Both the position numbers and the translations under genes were made by a program. A stretch of 64,000 bases of DNA, taken from Coleofasciculus sp040219735. GTDB lineage: Bacteria; Cyanobacteriota; Cyanobacteriia; Cyanobacteriales; Coleofasciculaceae. The stretch lies in NCBI GenBank assembly GCA_040219735.1, contig JAVJRX010000050.1; one strand, given 5' to 3'. The notes beneath the pieces are model-generated. The model was not told where the DNA came from and searched no databases. It saw only the letters and a program-made list of their open reading frames with translations. Below, piece by piece: positions 9,161-18,599 of the stretch (positions are counted from its first letter, which is position 1; the number at the start of each line of letters is the position of its first letter).

Positions 9161-11092
9161 CTACAGCAAAATTTGATAAACTGCGGTTAACTGTTCGCGC
9201 CCTTTGAGTCTAACCTGACCGATTTGTTTCGTGGGGAATTGATTTTGCAGATGCTGATAGGTTTCTTCATTGATTAAAATCCGGCAAATTCCCCCATCTA
9301 GAGTTTTATCGTAACTTTCTAATCGAGCCGCGACATTCACGCTATCTCCTAGGGTGGTATAGTCGAGCCTTTGAGAGTTTCCCAAGCTACCTGTGACGAC
9401 ATCTCCTGTAGCAATTCCCACGCGCATCGCTGTTTGGGGATAGCCTTGACGTTGCCACTCTTGATTGAGGGTTTGCAGTTTCTGTGCCATGGCTACAGCA
9501 CAGCTGACGGCGGCTATAGCATCTTGAGCAATTTCCTCGGATGTCGTGCGTTTAATCGGCACGCCAAACACAGCCATCACCGCATCTCCGATAAACTTAT
9601 CCACAACACCGCCATGGTCTAGCACCGTCCCAGCCATAGCATCCATATATTGGTTCAGCCAAGCCATAAGCACTTCCGAACCCATATTTTCTGCTACTGT
9701 ACTAAACCCTTTCAGGTCTGAGAACAGAACCGTCGCCGTCATCTTCTGACCACGTAGACGTCCTTCTTTGAGAAGTTGTTCGCGATCGCGCCAAATTGCT
9801 TCGGCGATTTGCTTCGTTACATGGCGACCGAATAAATTCATAACAGTGTGTCGCTCTTCACGCTCGAAGTTGGCGATGTACCCCGTAGTTGCTGTAGCGG
9901 CACCCAATAAAGCCAAGGCGGGAGGAATTACAGGAATCCACCAACTGCTGATGATAAAGGCTAAGTAGCTGCTCCCCACCAAACCTGCCAGCGCAAACAA
10001 AAGGCTGATTAGTGTCCAACGCGGCAGTAATTTAGCCAAACCTCCAGCATCTCGCAAAACCCAACACAGGGTTGCACCCGTTAAAGACCAGAGGAAAATC
10101 CAGACCACTTCGATGGGTTCGGACCAAGTTTTGAGTCCAGAACGTCCGTCTAAGGCTGAACTGAGCAATTGACTAATGATGTTAGCCTGAGCTTCTATCC
10201 CAGGTGTGCGCTCTTGGGTGGCAATTTTATCACCACTATAAGGGGTGTAGAAGAAATCATTCAGGCTAGTTGCCGTTGCCCCAATTAAAACGAGGCGATC
10301 GCGCATTAAGTCTGGTGGTATCCGATCTTCAAGTACCTCTGTCAATGACACCCTGGAAAAGGTACGCGCCGGACCCCTATAGTTTAGCAAAATCTGGTAA
10401 CCCCCGTCATCTGCGCTAACATAACCGCCGTCATTGGCTGAAAAAGGTTGAAATACTCCCTTCCCTAAATGAAAAATTTTGGGATGCGTTTGTGACGGTT
10501 GAGCTATGATATTTTGCGCTTCTAAATACATCAACGCCAGTCTCATGCTAAACGACACAGTGGGTTGATCGTTTTTAACCATATAAAGCAACCCTCGACG
10601 CAGCTTGCCATCCGCATCGACCACCACGTTATTAAACCCCACTTGTCCTTTTTGGTCTAACATCGGTGGGGGAGCTACACTAGCGTTAGGATCTTGCTGA
10701 TTAATTTTTTCTATCCCGATTAAATTGGGAGTAGTTTCAAAAACTTTGACCAATTCGTTCTGACCGGGCAAAACAGGTAAATCTCGATAAAGGTCAAGAC
10801 CAATCACTCTGGGGTTTTGAGCTTTTATGGTTTTGAGGAGTTTAGCCAGGACAGAATCAGGAATGGGCCACTGTCCGACCTTTTTTAGATCCGCCTCACT
10901 AATTCCCACAATCAGAATTCGTTCATCAACAGGTTCTTGAGGACGCAAACGAAAGTATTGGTCAAGAGCTGCCCATTCCCAAGGCTGTAAAAAGCCGAGC
11001 AGCCGTAATAAAATAACGAGTCCAGCTACACCAGGAGCAACAGTCCAGACACCTCGCCCTGCCCAAATTTTTTGTCTCAGTTCTTTCCACAT
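9161..11092 (-). CDS. CHASE2 sensor - class III adenylate/guanylate cyclase
   Basis: This 643-residue membrane protein has one N-terminal membrane segment (VAPGVAGLVILLRLLGFL), an extracytoplasmic CHASE2 sensor (about residues 35-310; VGISEADLKKVGQWPIPD is a typical start), three membrane segments near residues 330-410, and a C-terminal class III cyclase domain. Metal-binding Asp residues are in FSDLKGFS and KFIGDAVMAVFG, and the substrate and transition-state region is YTTLGDSVNVAARLES. Lys in KFIGD and the Thr/Asp region suggest ATP as substrate, making cAMP (inference). The catalytic residues look intact. It sits between the DUF928 and TpsA genes on the same strand and may link an outside signal to this island. 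Confidence 0.92.
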   Translation of the reverse strand: MWKELRQKIWAGRGVWTVAPGVAGLVILLRLLGFLQPWEWAALDQYFRLRPQEPVDERILIVGISEADLKKVGQWPIPDSVLAKLLKTIKAQNPRVIGLDLYRDLPVLPGQNELVKVFETTPNLIGIEKINQQDPNASVAPPPMLDQKGQVGFNNVVVDADGKLRRGLLYMVKNDQPTVSFSMRLALMYLEAQNIIAQPSQTHPKIFHLGKGVFQPFSANDGGYVSADDGGYQILLNYRGPARTFSRVSLTEVLEDRIPPDLMRDRLVLIGATATSLNDFFYTPYSGDKIATQERTPGIEAQANIISQLLSSALDGRSGLKTWSEPIEVVWIFLWSLTGATLCWVLRDAGGLAKLLPRWTLISLLFALAGLVGSSYLAFIISSWWIPVIPPALALLGAATATTGYIANFEREERHTVMNLFGRHVTKQIAEAIWRDREQLLKEGRLRGQKMTATVLFSDLKGFSTVAENMGSEVLMAWLNQYMDAMAGTVLDHGGVVDKFIGDAVMAVFGVPIKRTTSEEIAQDAIAAVSCAVAMAQKLQTLNQEWQRQGYPQTAMRVGIATGDVVTGSLGNSQRLDYTTLGDSVNVAARLESYDKTLDGGICRILINEETYQHLQNQFPTKQIGQVRLKGREQLTAVYQILL

Positions 11093-11336
11093 CCTATGTC
11101 TGTGCGCTCCTTGATGGTTAGAAGGCTAGTACAAAAAGGCAGATGGCTGATGGCAGATGGCTGCACTTGTTTAGGGTACTGCTTTTTCGCCTATTGTTAA
11201 TGGGTAGATGTTTGAAGGATCACTTGTACTGTAACGGGAGCGAGAGCGAACTGCTATAGAACACCAGTCGATGTAATCGAAATCGATCCCCTAATTCCCA
11301 AAAAACCGTAACAAAAACTACACACTTATCCCTCTT

Positions 11337-11366
11337 GTAGAGACGTTCCACGCCTTACGTCTCTAC
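11337..11366. repeat. Palindromic intergenic repeat (GTAGAGACGT family)
   Basis: A 10-bp stem, GTAGAGACGT at 11337-11346 and ACGTCTCTAC at 11357-11366, with a 10-base loop. The same stem occurs at 30483-30510, and variants lie near 20139, 33533 and 54600. It lies just downstream of the tpsA stop and may act as a transcript end. The rest of 11093-11387 shows nothing else. Confidence 0.7.
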
Positions 11367-11387
11367 CAACTGCTATTAGGGGACTCG

Positions 11388-13883
11388 CTATTCTTCTGGT
11401 GATGCCGCCTGATAGCAGATTAAATCATCAGTGTTAATCATCGCCACCAGTTCAGGAGCAGTACCCACTATGATACGTCCATCAGACGTTACCATCATAC
11501 CGCGAGCTTCTTGAATTGGGTCACCGGGTTTCCAGAAACTGGGGGTTGAGGATGGGGAATTGACCGTTAGTGCAGTTGTTTGTTGTCCCCCATCGCCAGT
11601 AATGCCCTGAACCTGAGTGACAGTATAGCGACCCTGTAGTGGATCATAGGGGGTATTGGGTAAACCACCCGTACCTGTCACGATAAAGCTACCTTGCTCC
11701 TTATTGCGGTGGGTAAGGCAACTATCGGCAATTACTTGCTCTGGAGGGACAAAATTAGTGGATAGGGACGAGATAGAATTTTGATCCAAGCTCAGAGAAG
11801 ATACTGATAAGCTACCAGACGTCGCCGTGGAACTCGTACCCAATGCCTCTACTGAAATATCCACGCGGTCATTCCCGCGAAATGGTTCAAAGGAGCCTGG
11901 GTTGCGACCTACGGCTGTTGCTTGACCACTGGAGAAAAGGTCTGCCAGAAACACGGGAGAGACAATCTCAATATTACCTCCCCTGCCATCAAAGGCATTT
12001 GCCAGAATGTCACTATCTTCTAGAGCGATAAAGACATCGGAGTTAATCGTAATATTGCCACCACCACCGATACTCTCAAAAACACTGGTACTAATCAAGC
12101 TACCGTTGCGTAGACGAATATCTTCAGCCGTGATGTCGATATTACCTCCCCCAGCTTGAGTTGAGGTCGCCCTGATTTCCCCACCATCTCGGAGTCTCAA
12201 GTTGTTGGTTGCAATTGTTAAATTTCCCGCATCACCCGTTCCTTCACTTGAAACTTCCAATCGACTCGTCAGAAGCTGACCATCTTCTCCTAAACCATTA
12301 CCAATAACGTCTACAGTATCTGAGGTGCTTACCGTTAACGTTCCACCCTGACCTGCACCTGAGGTTGCTGCTGATACCTTTCCTCCATCTCGGAGTCTCA
12401 AGTTATTGGTGGTAATCATTAAATTTCCTGCATTGCCTGTTCCTTGACTGGACGCTTCTAACGTACTGGAATTAATCTGATTCTCTTCAGCAATACCTGT
12501 ACCAATTATTTCCACGGAATCCAAGGCATTGACCGTTATCATCCCACCCTGACCTGCACCCGAGGTCGCTGCTGATACCTTTCCCCCATTCTCAATAATC
12601 AGCCGTCCTGTAGTAATCTCCAAATTTCCAGCATCTCCATTGGTTTGGGTATCAACCCTTAAATCACTTGATCCGACATTTGGGGAACTACCAGTTATTT
12701 GTACCGATTCTGATGCAGTTACAGTTAAATTTCCGCTGCGACCTGTACTAGCAGAACCTTTGATGAATGGAAATGAACTAGTAGATATTCCTGCTCCATC
12801 CCGGACAATTAACCGCCGAGTATTAACTTTTATGTCTCCGGCATCTCCGTCATCTCCCGTATTCGTGTTTATGTTGCTAGACCCCAGAATTTCTGAAAAT
12901 CCACTCAGTTCTACTGATTCTGAACCCGTCACAACTATAGTTCCGGCTGAAACTGACCCAAACGTGAAAGAAGAAATTAATGAGCCATCGGCAAGTGTTA
13001 TTTGTCTGCCTTGTACTTGGATATCACCACTACCGATATCTCCAGCATTAAACAAAGGACTCAGATCGGTTACATCAATGATAGCTGCTTGGAATAGGTG
13101 AATATCTTGAAACTTTTCAACATCCTCATAACTTAGAGCCAAACCTTGATTCGTTGGGTTCAACGTGACCCTACTGTTACTACCAACGCTTCCTACTTCA
13201 ATCCGCCCACTTGGTGCTGTTAGATTACCACCTTCTAAGATAATTTCACCACCTACCAGTGCTAAGCTTTTATCTGCATCCACTCTCAAACCCGCAGGAA
13301 CTCTACTACCATTGAATTTTTCCTGCATATCACCCCGACTTGCTCGAGAGCGGTTGATAATCCGTCCAGGAGAGTTTCCAAATTGCAGTCCTACAGGAAC
13401 ACTGACGGTCAGTATCGATGAGGCTGAGGGGTTAGTGGCACTGAACTCTGTGCCATCGGCAAATTTTACACTATTGGCTGTACTAGCAATAAAGGAACCA
13501 CCCAAATCTAAGGCTGCTTCAGTGCCAAAGATAATGCCATTAGGATTGAGGAGAAATAAATTGGCATTACCTTGCGCTTTGAGTAAACCATCAATGTTCG
13601 AGATTGAATCACCAGTCACACGGCTAATAATGTTCTGGATAGTAGAGGTGTTGTCAAATAAAGCCGATCCACCCGTCGGTACTGAAAACTCCTCAAAACT
13701 ATGGAAAAGGTTTCCTCCGGCTTGGCTACCGCCAGTGATAGTGAATTGAAGATTGTCCGCACTATTAACATTGGTAGGTAATGTCTCATCGGGGACAATT
13801 TGCCCTTGAGCAGAGCTAACTGAAATCAGAATGCAGTAGGGAAGAGTTGTAAGTAACCAGAATGGATAGGGCTGTCTTTCCAT
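11388..13883 (-). CDS. TpsA exoprotein, filamentous haemagglutinin N-terminal domain
   Basis: TpsA proteins are large beta-helical adhesins or toxins secreted through TpsB. This 831-residue product has a signal peptide (FWLLTTLPYCILISVSSAQG) and the TPS domain at residues 30-170 with the hallmark NLFLLNPNGIIFG and GGSFIAST. The middle is a repetitive beta-helix with near-duplicate segments (NLRLRDGGKVSAATSGAGQ occurs twice). The C-terminus has the cyanobacterial-type end, with DSCLTHRN and VTGTGGLPNTPYDPL. It belongs with the TpsB gene of this island. The repeats are typical of the family, and internal duplication makes recombination in this part likely. No toxin domain was seen at the C-terminus. 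Confidence 0.9.
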   Translation of the reverse strand: MERQPYPFWLLTTLPYCILISVSSAQGQIVPDETLPTNVNSADNLQFTITGGSQAGGNLFHSFEEFSVPTGGSALFDNTSTIQNIISRVTGDSISNIDGLLKAQGNANLFLLNPNGIIFGTEAALDLGGSFIASTANSVKFADGTEFSATNPSASSILTVSVPVGLQFGNSPGRIINRSRASRGDMQEKFNGSRVPAGLRVDADKSLALVGGEIILEGGNLTAPSGRIEVGSVGSNSRVTLNPTNQGLALSYEDVEKFQDIHLFQAAIIDVTDLSPLFNAGDIGSGDIQVQGRQITLADGSLISSFTFGSVSAGTIVVTGSESVELSGFSEILGSSNINTNTGDDGDAGDIKVNTRRLIVRDGAGISTSSFPFIKGSASTGRSGNLTVTASESVQITGSSPNVGSSDLRVDTQTNGDAGNLEITTGRLIIENGGKVSAATSGAGQGGMITVNALDSVEIIGTGIAEENQINSSTLEASSQGTGNAGNLMITTNNLRLRDGGKVSAATSGAGQGGTLTVSTSDTVDVIGNGLGEDGQLLTSRLEVSSEGTGDAGNLTIATNNLRLRDGGEIRATSTQAGGGNIDITAEDIRLRNGSLISTSVFESIGGGGNITINSDVFIALEDSDILANAFDGRGGNIEIVSPVFLADLFSSGQATAVGRNPGSFEPFRGNDRVDISVEALGTSSTATSGSLSVSSLSLDQNSISSLSTNFVPPEQVIADSCLTHRNKEQGSFIVTGTGGLPNTPYDPLQGRYTVTQVQGITGDGGQQTTALTVNSPSSTPSFWKPGDPIQEARGMMVTSDGRIIVGTAPELVAMINTDDLICYQAASPEE

Positions 13884-14010
13884 ATAAGCACATCAGGGGG
13901 CAATAGTAAGAGTATAACAACTCATACCCCCTTAAGGTTTGAATCTTCTCTGCTCCTTGAATATATGTATTCTCTAAACAGAGATTTATGAAATTTAAAT
14001 AGTTATGTTA

Positions 14011-14205
14011 TTAACACCACCAAAAGCCCCATATCCTACGACACATATTGGGACTCGTCGCATCCTCTATCTGCTGTTGAGGACTCACAGGCTGGTCTTG
14101 CCTTATCCTATTTTCCATGCTGGCATTGGCAGAAACAGGAGCTACTCCAACTTGAGTAGAAAATGTTAAGCTGAGAGCGATCGCGGTAGATGCAACGAGT
14201 TTCAT
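14011..14205 (-). CDS. Small exported peptide with Cys-bounded aromatic tail
   Basis: I do not recognise this 64-residue product. It has a clear signal peptide (MKLVASTAIALSLTFSTQVG, with a likely cleavage after VSANA), a polar Gln/Pro-rich middle, and the C-terminus MCRRIWGFWWC. The two Cys in CRRIWGFWWC are nine residues apart and could form a disulphide ring. A good ribosome binding site (GGAGA, about 8 bases upstream) supports the ATG at 14205. It is on the same strand as tpsA, about 130 bases upstream of it. It might be a secreted peptide belonging to the TPS island, but that is inference. Confidence 0.6.
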   Translation of the reverse strand: MKLVASTAIALSLTFSTQVGVAPVSANASMENRIRQDQPVSPQQQIEDATSPNMCRRIWGFWWC

Positions 14206-14856
14206 TATTCTTTTCTCCGAGTAGATGTACGAACCTGTGAGCTGAGTGTTTCTTCACCTAGCCCTAAAGTTTTGAGAGATAAACTGCTCTTATCAGAGAG
14301 TTTTTCTTTAGTTGTTGATTTAACCTGTTAGTGGCACACCCGATTAGTAGAAGTTTGAGAGAAATCTTTTTTTGCCACTGCTCTATAATTAAACTATAGC
14401 AAGATAAAATTCCAGATCAATGATCTTTACCAAAGCTTCATTGAGAGTTCATACCACCTTAATAAGTACATCTTATGCTTTAAGTTTTCTTCACAGAAGT
14501 TCCGGGTTAAGAGATACACCGAAGTTACTAGGTTTGAGTAAATTAAACGTAATACACAAAACTGTAGATTATTCACTATGACTATAGTTGAACCGAAATA
14601 CACTTGAAATACGTCCTAGGTTTAGTGGTGTTTAAGTGATGGCTATCAGTTGAATCAGGTTAAATTATTCGTTGATCCGGAGGGTGACTTTCTCTTTCCC
14701 TCAAAGTGGGTGCTATTGATTCTCTCTCTGGGAGTTGCCACAGTGAAACCCTGATGATAGAAGGGGTGACTTATATTCTCTCGTCAGAGTTTTTTAACAA
14801 AGCTAGTCTATGCTAAGAATTGTAATGTAAGATTTGCTTATGTTAAGAAGTGTGAC
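14206..14856. other. Gene-free stretch
   Basis: About 650 AT-rich bases without a credible gene. Two similar short segments occur near 14810-14850 (CTATGCTAAGAATTG and CTTATGTTAAGAAGTG). No tRNA, riboswitch or promoter could be fixed here. Confidence 0.5.
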
Positions 14857-15235
14857 TCAATAATTCGTAACATCAAAGTTACTATAGAGTTGTTCATATT
14901 CTTTAGCTTCACTTTCATAAAAGCTGGGTCGTCGGTAAGTATTTTTACTCGGTCTCCTAAAGATAGATCCCTTTTCCTGGCAGGTTGTTCCAGACATACC
15001 CTTCCTATCGGCGTAATGGGCAATTGCCACAAATCTTGCTTTAAGTCCGTTTTTGGCGTAAGTAAACTCAACCCCATCGTATTTATTGAGCGACAAGCTT
15101 ACCTCGAACTTACACCCACCATTAAAAATCTCAATCGTGAAAATTTGGTGAAAGGGAAATCAAGCCCTTCTCATCAAACAAGATGTTCCGCCATCTCAGG
15201 AGACGGTTTACCCAGTAAGCTTCTCTCTTAAATCG
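14857..15235 (-). pseudogene. Frame-broken coding relic, product not recognised
   Basis: Two open reading stretches on the minus strand read as natural protein but lie in different frames. The upstream piece (from 15235, after a stop) contains EAYWVNRLLRWRNILFDEKG and ends at FHD with TGA. The next frame, open from just before that stop, continues with IEIFNGGCKFEVSLSLNKY and runs to NFDVTNY. One frame change would join them into a protein of about 120 residues. A shorter gene could also start at TTG 15096 (GAGGT about 5 bases upstream), giving 79 residues. I cannot name the family. The relic is likely but not certain. Confidence 0.35.
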
Positions 15236-15359
15236 CTATAATCCAAATCTCGCAATAGTTTTAGCCGCATTGTAGTACTTATGTACTTTTGTAAGTCAGG
15301 TTAAAAAACTCTAATTTTTCTCAATTTTCCGTTTATGACAGACGTAGCAGGCTACGAAC

Positions 15360-16367
15360 TTACACCGATGATCGAGAAACCTGAAGCGCTGTGTCGGGGA
15401 AGTCACTGAATAGTGCGTCAATTCCCAGGCGATAGAATTGCTGATACTCCAATTCAGGATTACCTTGATAGTCTGGGGCGAGAAAAACCTCTTCATTGCG
15501 GAATGTCCAGCCATGAACCTGCAAACCCTGAGCATGAGCGTCATCGAGTAACGAGGTGGGGGGTAACAAGTAACCATCCGCTCCTGTGGGTACAATCAGA
15601 CGTTTGTTAATCCCGATCGCATCTGCATAATCAGCAATTTCCCTTAACCCCTGAGGCGTTACCAGATCTCGATACATCCGATTGCTATTGTCATGGTGTT
15701 GAGGATGAGCAATAAAATCGTAGGGTTGACCGATGTCATTCACTAACTGTACCAAGGATACATCAGTGATTTGCTTGAGCGCTTTCAAGTTCGCCGTTTC
15801 AAAGGATTGAATGAACACAGGAGAGTTGCGATCGCACCAACCGTACTGGTTGAGGATTTCTACCAATGGTTCTTCTAGCGAGAGTCCGATCGCGTTAAAG
15901 TAGGTGGGATGCTTAGTTTCTGGATAAATGCCAATCCTGTGTCCAGTTGCAGCATTTTGGCGTTGGAGGAGTTCCAGAATTTCTACCAGAGTAGGAATAT
16001 CAAACAAGCCATCAAATTCTGTCGAACGCAGGTGAGGTAATCGTTCTTTGACTCCTAGGGTTTTTAGTTCAGCGAGAGTAAAGTCTTCAGTAAACCAACC
16101 GCTGATAGTTTGCCCATCAATCATTTTAGTGGTTTGGCGATCGCGAAATTCTGGACGAATCGCCACATCTGTGGTATTTGAGATTTCATTCTCGTGACGC
16201 GCTACCAATACCCCATCCTGTGTCATCACCAAATCGGGTTCAATGTAATCCGCCCCCATCTGAATCGCTAATTCATAAGCAGCGAGGGTATGTTCGGGAC
16301 GATAGCCACTTGCGCCTCGGTGAGCAATCACCAAAGGACGGGAAATTTTGTCACGCGATCGCATCCT
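15360..16367 (-). CDS. glpQ: Glycerophosphodiester phosphodiesterase
   Basis: GDPD enzymes cleave glycerophosphodiesters to glycerol-3-phosphate and an alcohol. The fold is a TIM barrel with the motif IAHRGASGYRPEHTLAAY at the N-terminus, then ADYIEPDLVMTQDG and the metal and acid/base residues around LVARHEN. HGWTFRNEE and ALFSDFPDTA near the C-terminus complete the barrel. I moved the start to ATG 16367 (MRSRDKIS), giving about 335 residues; an ATG at 16448 would overlap the SDR gene by 34 bases and add an odd N-terminus. No signal peptide is seen, so it is probably cytoplasmic. It lies downstream of the SDR gene and is perhaps co-transcribed with it. Confidence 0.9.
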   Translation of the reverse strand, partial: RMRSRDKISRPLVIAHRGASGYRPEHTLAAYELAIQMGADYIEPDLVMTQDGVLVARHENEISNTTDVAIRPEFRDRQTTKMIDGQTISGWFTEDFTLAELKTLGVKERLPHLRSTEFDGLFDIPTLVEILELLQRQNAATGHRIGIYPETKHPTYFNAIGLSLEEPLVEILNQYGWCDRNSPVFIQSFETANLKALKQITDVSLVQLVNDIGQPYDFIAHPQHHDNSNRMYRDLVTPQGLREIADYADAIGINKRLIVPTGADGYLLPPTSLLDDAHAQGLQVHGWTFRNEEVFLAPDYQGNPELEYQQFYRLGIDALFSDFPDTALQVSRSSV

Positions 16368-16414
16368 TATATTATGTCCGTTATTGTATGGATTATCCCC
16401 TGACTCAACAGAGC

Positions 16415-17074
16415 TTACCAAGGAAGTACTTCCCCCTTCGCGTGCCAAAACGTGCCAGAATTTTCCAAGTTGAGCTGATCAATTCGGGCTAAAAGTCCCT
16501 GAACTGCTTCCTGGGGAGGAATGCCACTCTGATCGGTCATATCTGTACTAACCATACCCGGATGGAGGATAGCCACAGCAATTTGACGAGGTTTTAAATC
16601 AATCGACAGGGATTTACCCGCCATGGATAGTGCGACTTTAGACATGCGGTAGCCGTAAGCATTACCAGAGGTGTTGTCTTCAATAGAACCCATGCGGCTA
16701 GTCATGATGGCAATCTTAGCACCTGCACCCAAATGGGGGAGTAAAGCTTGGGTTACCCGCAAAGCGCCCAACGCATTCACCTCAAATTGTTCCCGAATGG
16801 TATCAAAGTTAAGTTGGGGGAGGGTATTTTTCCGCCAAATTCCGGCATTGTTAATCAATACATCTATAGGAGTATCCTTTAAACGTGCCGCTAAGTCACC
16901 AACGGACTGATCTGAGGTGATGTCAATCCCCCTCTCCACCTGAATTCCTAAGCTGTCGAGAGCTTCAGACGTTTGGCGACAAACCGCGATCGCCGTTTCT
17001 CCTCGTTCGGTTAGCTGTCGGCAAAACTCTAAGCCGATACCTCGGTTCGCACCTGTCACTAAATAAGTCGCCAT
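16415..17074 (-). CDS. Short-chain dehydrogenase/reductase (C-factor-like SDR)
   Basis: A classical NAD(P)-dependent SDR of about 219 residues. The cofactor motif VTGANRGIGLEF (TGxxxGIG) is at the N-terminus, NNAG appears in VLINNAGIW, a Ser appears in the catalytic segment IMTSRMGS, and the active Tyr-Lys pair is in YRMSK. The length is typical for the csgA-like subgroup. The substrate is unknown. I prefer the ATG at 17074 (MATYLVTG) over a GTG two codons upstream. It ends 48 bases before the chosen start of the GDPD gene on the same strand, so the two may form a small operon. The dispersed repeat copy at 17122-17230 lies just upstream. Confidence 0.88.
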   Translation of the reverse strand: MATYLVTGANRGIGLEFCRQLTERGETAIAVCRQTSEALDSLGIQVERGIDITSDQSVGDLAARLKDTPIDVLINNAGIWRKNTLPQLNFDTIREQFEVNALGALRVTQALLPHLGAGAKIAIMTSRMGSIEDNTSGNAYGYRMSKVALSMAGKSLSIDLKPRQIAVAILHPGMVSTDMTDQSGIPPQEAVQGLLARIDQLNLENSGTFWHAKGEVLPW

Positions 17075-17121
17075 ATTCACCCATAAATTTCATCCCTACG
17101 CTATTGTGCCAGATATTGGAT

Positions 17122-17230
17122 TGAAGTTCCCCCGGTGCAGATGTACTATATGCAGCATGAAGCCCCACTCCGTCATAGTTTTAGCAATTGATCCTCCTCT
17201 ATTTCTACCCATGTATATTTAGGATTTTCG
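17122..17230 (+). repeat. 110-bp dispersed repeat, copy 1
   Basis: This segment matches two others in the window (24067-24179 and 30148-30258). Shared blocks are GAAGTTCCCCC, GTTTTAGCAATTGA, TACCCATGTATATTTA and GATTTTC. The three copies are in the same orientation. The function is unknown. Confidence 0.7.
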
Positions 17231-17421
17231 GGTTTTCCGTACTGCTCCCGTTAGATTTTATAGAGAAGCCGAAGTAAGCGTCTACAACCGCCCTCTTGAG
17301 AATAATATTCTTACTTAGTGAAAATCGAAATATTTCATAAAGTTATTTAGTATCTTTAACTATCCATGGTTTAATTGAATGGTTTTGAGTTTTTTAAATT
17401 AATAATCTTAAAAGACAAATC

Positions 17422-17578
17422 ATGGCAACTAATCTAGAAAATTTTAAGTCTCCTCGATTTACGGGTGAAGTTATTCAAGCAGATATTGAATTTTTTGATT
17501 CCCTACAAAAAATCGATCGCTTTGCGGCTAACAATGGCTGAGAAATTTTTGTCACCCAGTCAGTCCGTCAACAAGGTG
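17422..17578 (+). pseudogene. Broken gene interrupted by a small element
   Basis: From ATG 17422 the frame reads MATNLENFKSPRFTGEVIQ and runs to ANNG, where an in-frame TGA at 17539-17541 stops it. The frame continues sensibly (EIFVTQSVRQQG) until the insertion at 17579. The N-terminus resembles exported or peptidoglycan-acting cyanobacterial proteins of the VanY type, but this is a weak impression. The gene is dead through a stop codon and an insertion, and no continuation was found after 17710. Confidence 0.55.
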
Positions 17579-17710
17579 GGCTCTCCCGTACTTGTGGTGG
17601 AAAAGCCTATATTAGTGATAGCTTCCCTAAAAACATTGTTTTGAAAGTCTTGCCCCACAAAGTTTCCAAGAATAATCAGGTTTGCTTATCACCCTAGGTA
17701 CGGGAGAGCC
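17579..17710 (+). mobile_element. 132-bp MITE-like element with perfect terminal inverted repeats
   Basis: The ends are GGCTCTCCCGTAC (17579-17591) and GTACGGGAGAGCC (17698-17710), a perfect 13-bp inverted repeat. The interior is too short for a transposase. The first 35 bases recur at 38181-38215. It is probably a miniature or deleted derivative of an insertion sequence; no parent element is in the window. No clear target duplication was seen. Confidence 0.7.
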
Positions 17711-17857
17711 TTAATGTAGTTTAGTCTGTTTCTAGCAAGCTACTTAATTTGATCAAGAATAGAGAGATTGATTGACTTAAAGAACTGTGAATAACTGAAC
17801 GACTTGCCCTAGGGCAAAGCTAGAGTGGATAATTGAGCAAGTTAATTAAATGCAGTT

Positions 17858-18472
17858 ATGATGAATCCGCTAAATCATCCGATTCTAGAGCAAAGTTTCG
17901 CTATCATTGACCAAGAAATTGGTAAACATAAATTTACACCTGATGAATATGCTATTGTCCGGCGGGTGATTCATAGTACGGCGGATTTTGAATTTGCTAA
18001 ACTAATTCATTTTAGTCCAGAGGCAATTGCATCCGGAATTACAGCTATCCAAAATAAAGCCCCGATTATTACTGATGTGGGTATGGTTAAACAGGGAATT
18101 ACTGGAATGGTGGGCAAAACCTTCAGGAATCCGGTAATGGCTGCGGTTGAACAAGCATCTGTGGCGCTTCCTGGTAAGACTCGCACGGAAACGGGTTTAT
18201 TAAGTTGTTATTGTCAGTTTCCTGAAGCCATTTATATCTTTGGTAATGCACCGACTGCACTTTTAGCATTATGTGCTGAGTTACAACAATCTTCAGTAAA
18301 ACCAGCTTTAGTTATTGGCGCACCTGTAGGATTTATTTCTGTCGTGGAAGCAAAAGAGGCTTTAACAAAAACTCTAGTTCCGCAAATTCGGATTAATGGG
18401 CGCAAGGGGGGTTCCCCTGTCGCGGCGGCGATTCTTAATGCTTTAATTGTTTTAGCCTGGGAAAATTCGTGA
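17858..18472 (+). CDS. cobH: Precorrin-8X methylmutase
   Basis: CobH/CbiC moves the C-11 methyl group to C-12, turning precorrin-8X (or the cobalt form) into hydrogenobyrinic (or cobyrinic) acid in cobalamin synthesis. The 204-residue product has the family signs RRVIHSTADFEFAKL, ITDVGMVKQGI, and the C-terminal NGRKGGSPVAAAILNALI. The RVIHSTAD His is the proposed catalytic residue. It is followed 127 bases downstream by cobL on the same strand, which acts earlier in the same pathway. No cobalamin riboswitch was seen in the upstream 150 bases. Confidence 0.95.
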   Translation: MMNPLNHPILEQSFAIIDQEIGKHKFTPDEYAIVRRVIHSTADFEFAKLIHFSPEAIASGITAIQNKAPIITDVGMVKQGITGMVGKTFRNPVMAAVEQASVALPGKTRTETGLLSCYCQFPEAIYIFGNAPTALLALCAELQQSSVKPALVIGAPVGFISVVEAKEALTKTLVPQIRINGRKGGSPVAAAILNALIVLAWENS

Positions 18473-18599
18473 ACTTAACTCTTGTTTACCCTACATGAAA
18501 TATTAATAACTGACTTAAGGCTGGTGGGCAGTGCCCACCCTACATAAAATATTAATAACAAATGACGTAGCTTGCTTCTCAAGGAAGCGAGTATGACAA

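Noticed and set aside
12640..13749. Long + strand open frames over tpsA
   Set aside because: They mirror the repetitive TpsA coding sequence on the minus strand and read as low-complexity Ser/Pro/Thr sequence.
17700..17857. Possible cobalamin riboswitch before cobH
   Set aside because: No B12-box-like core or conserved pairing was visible in the upstream region.
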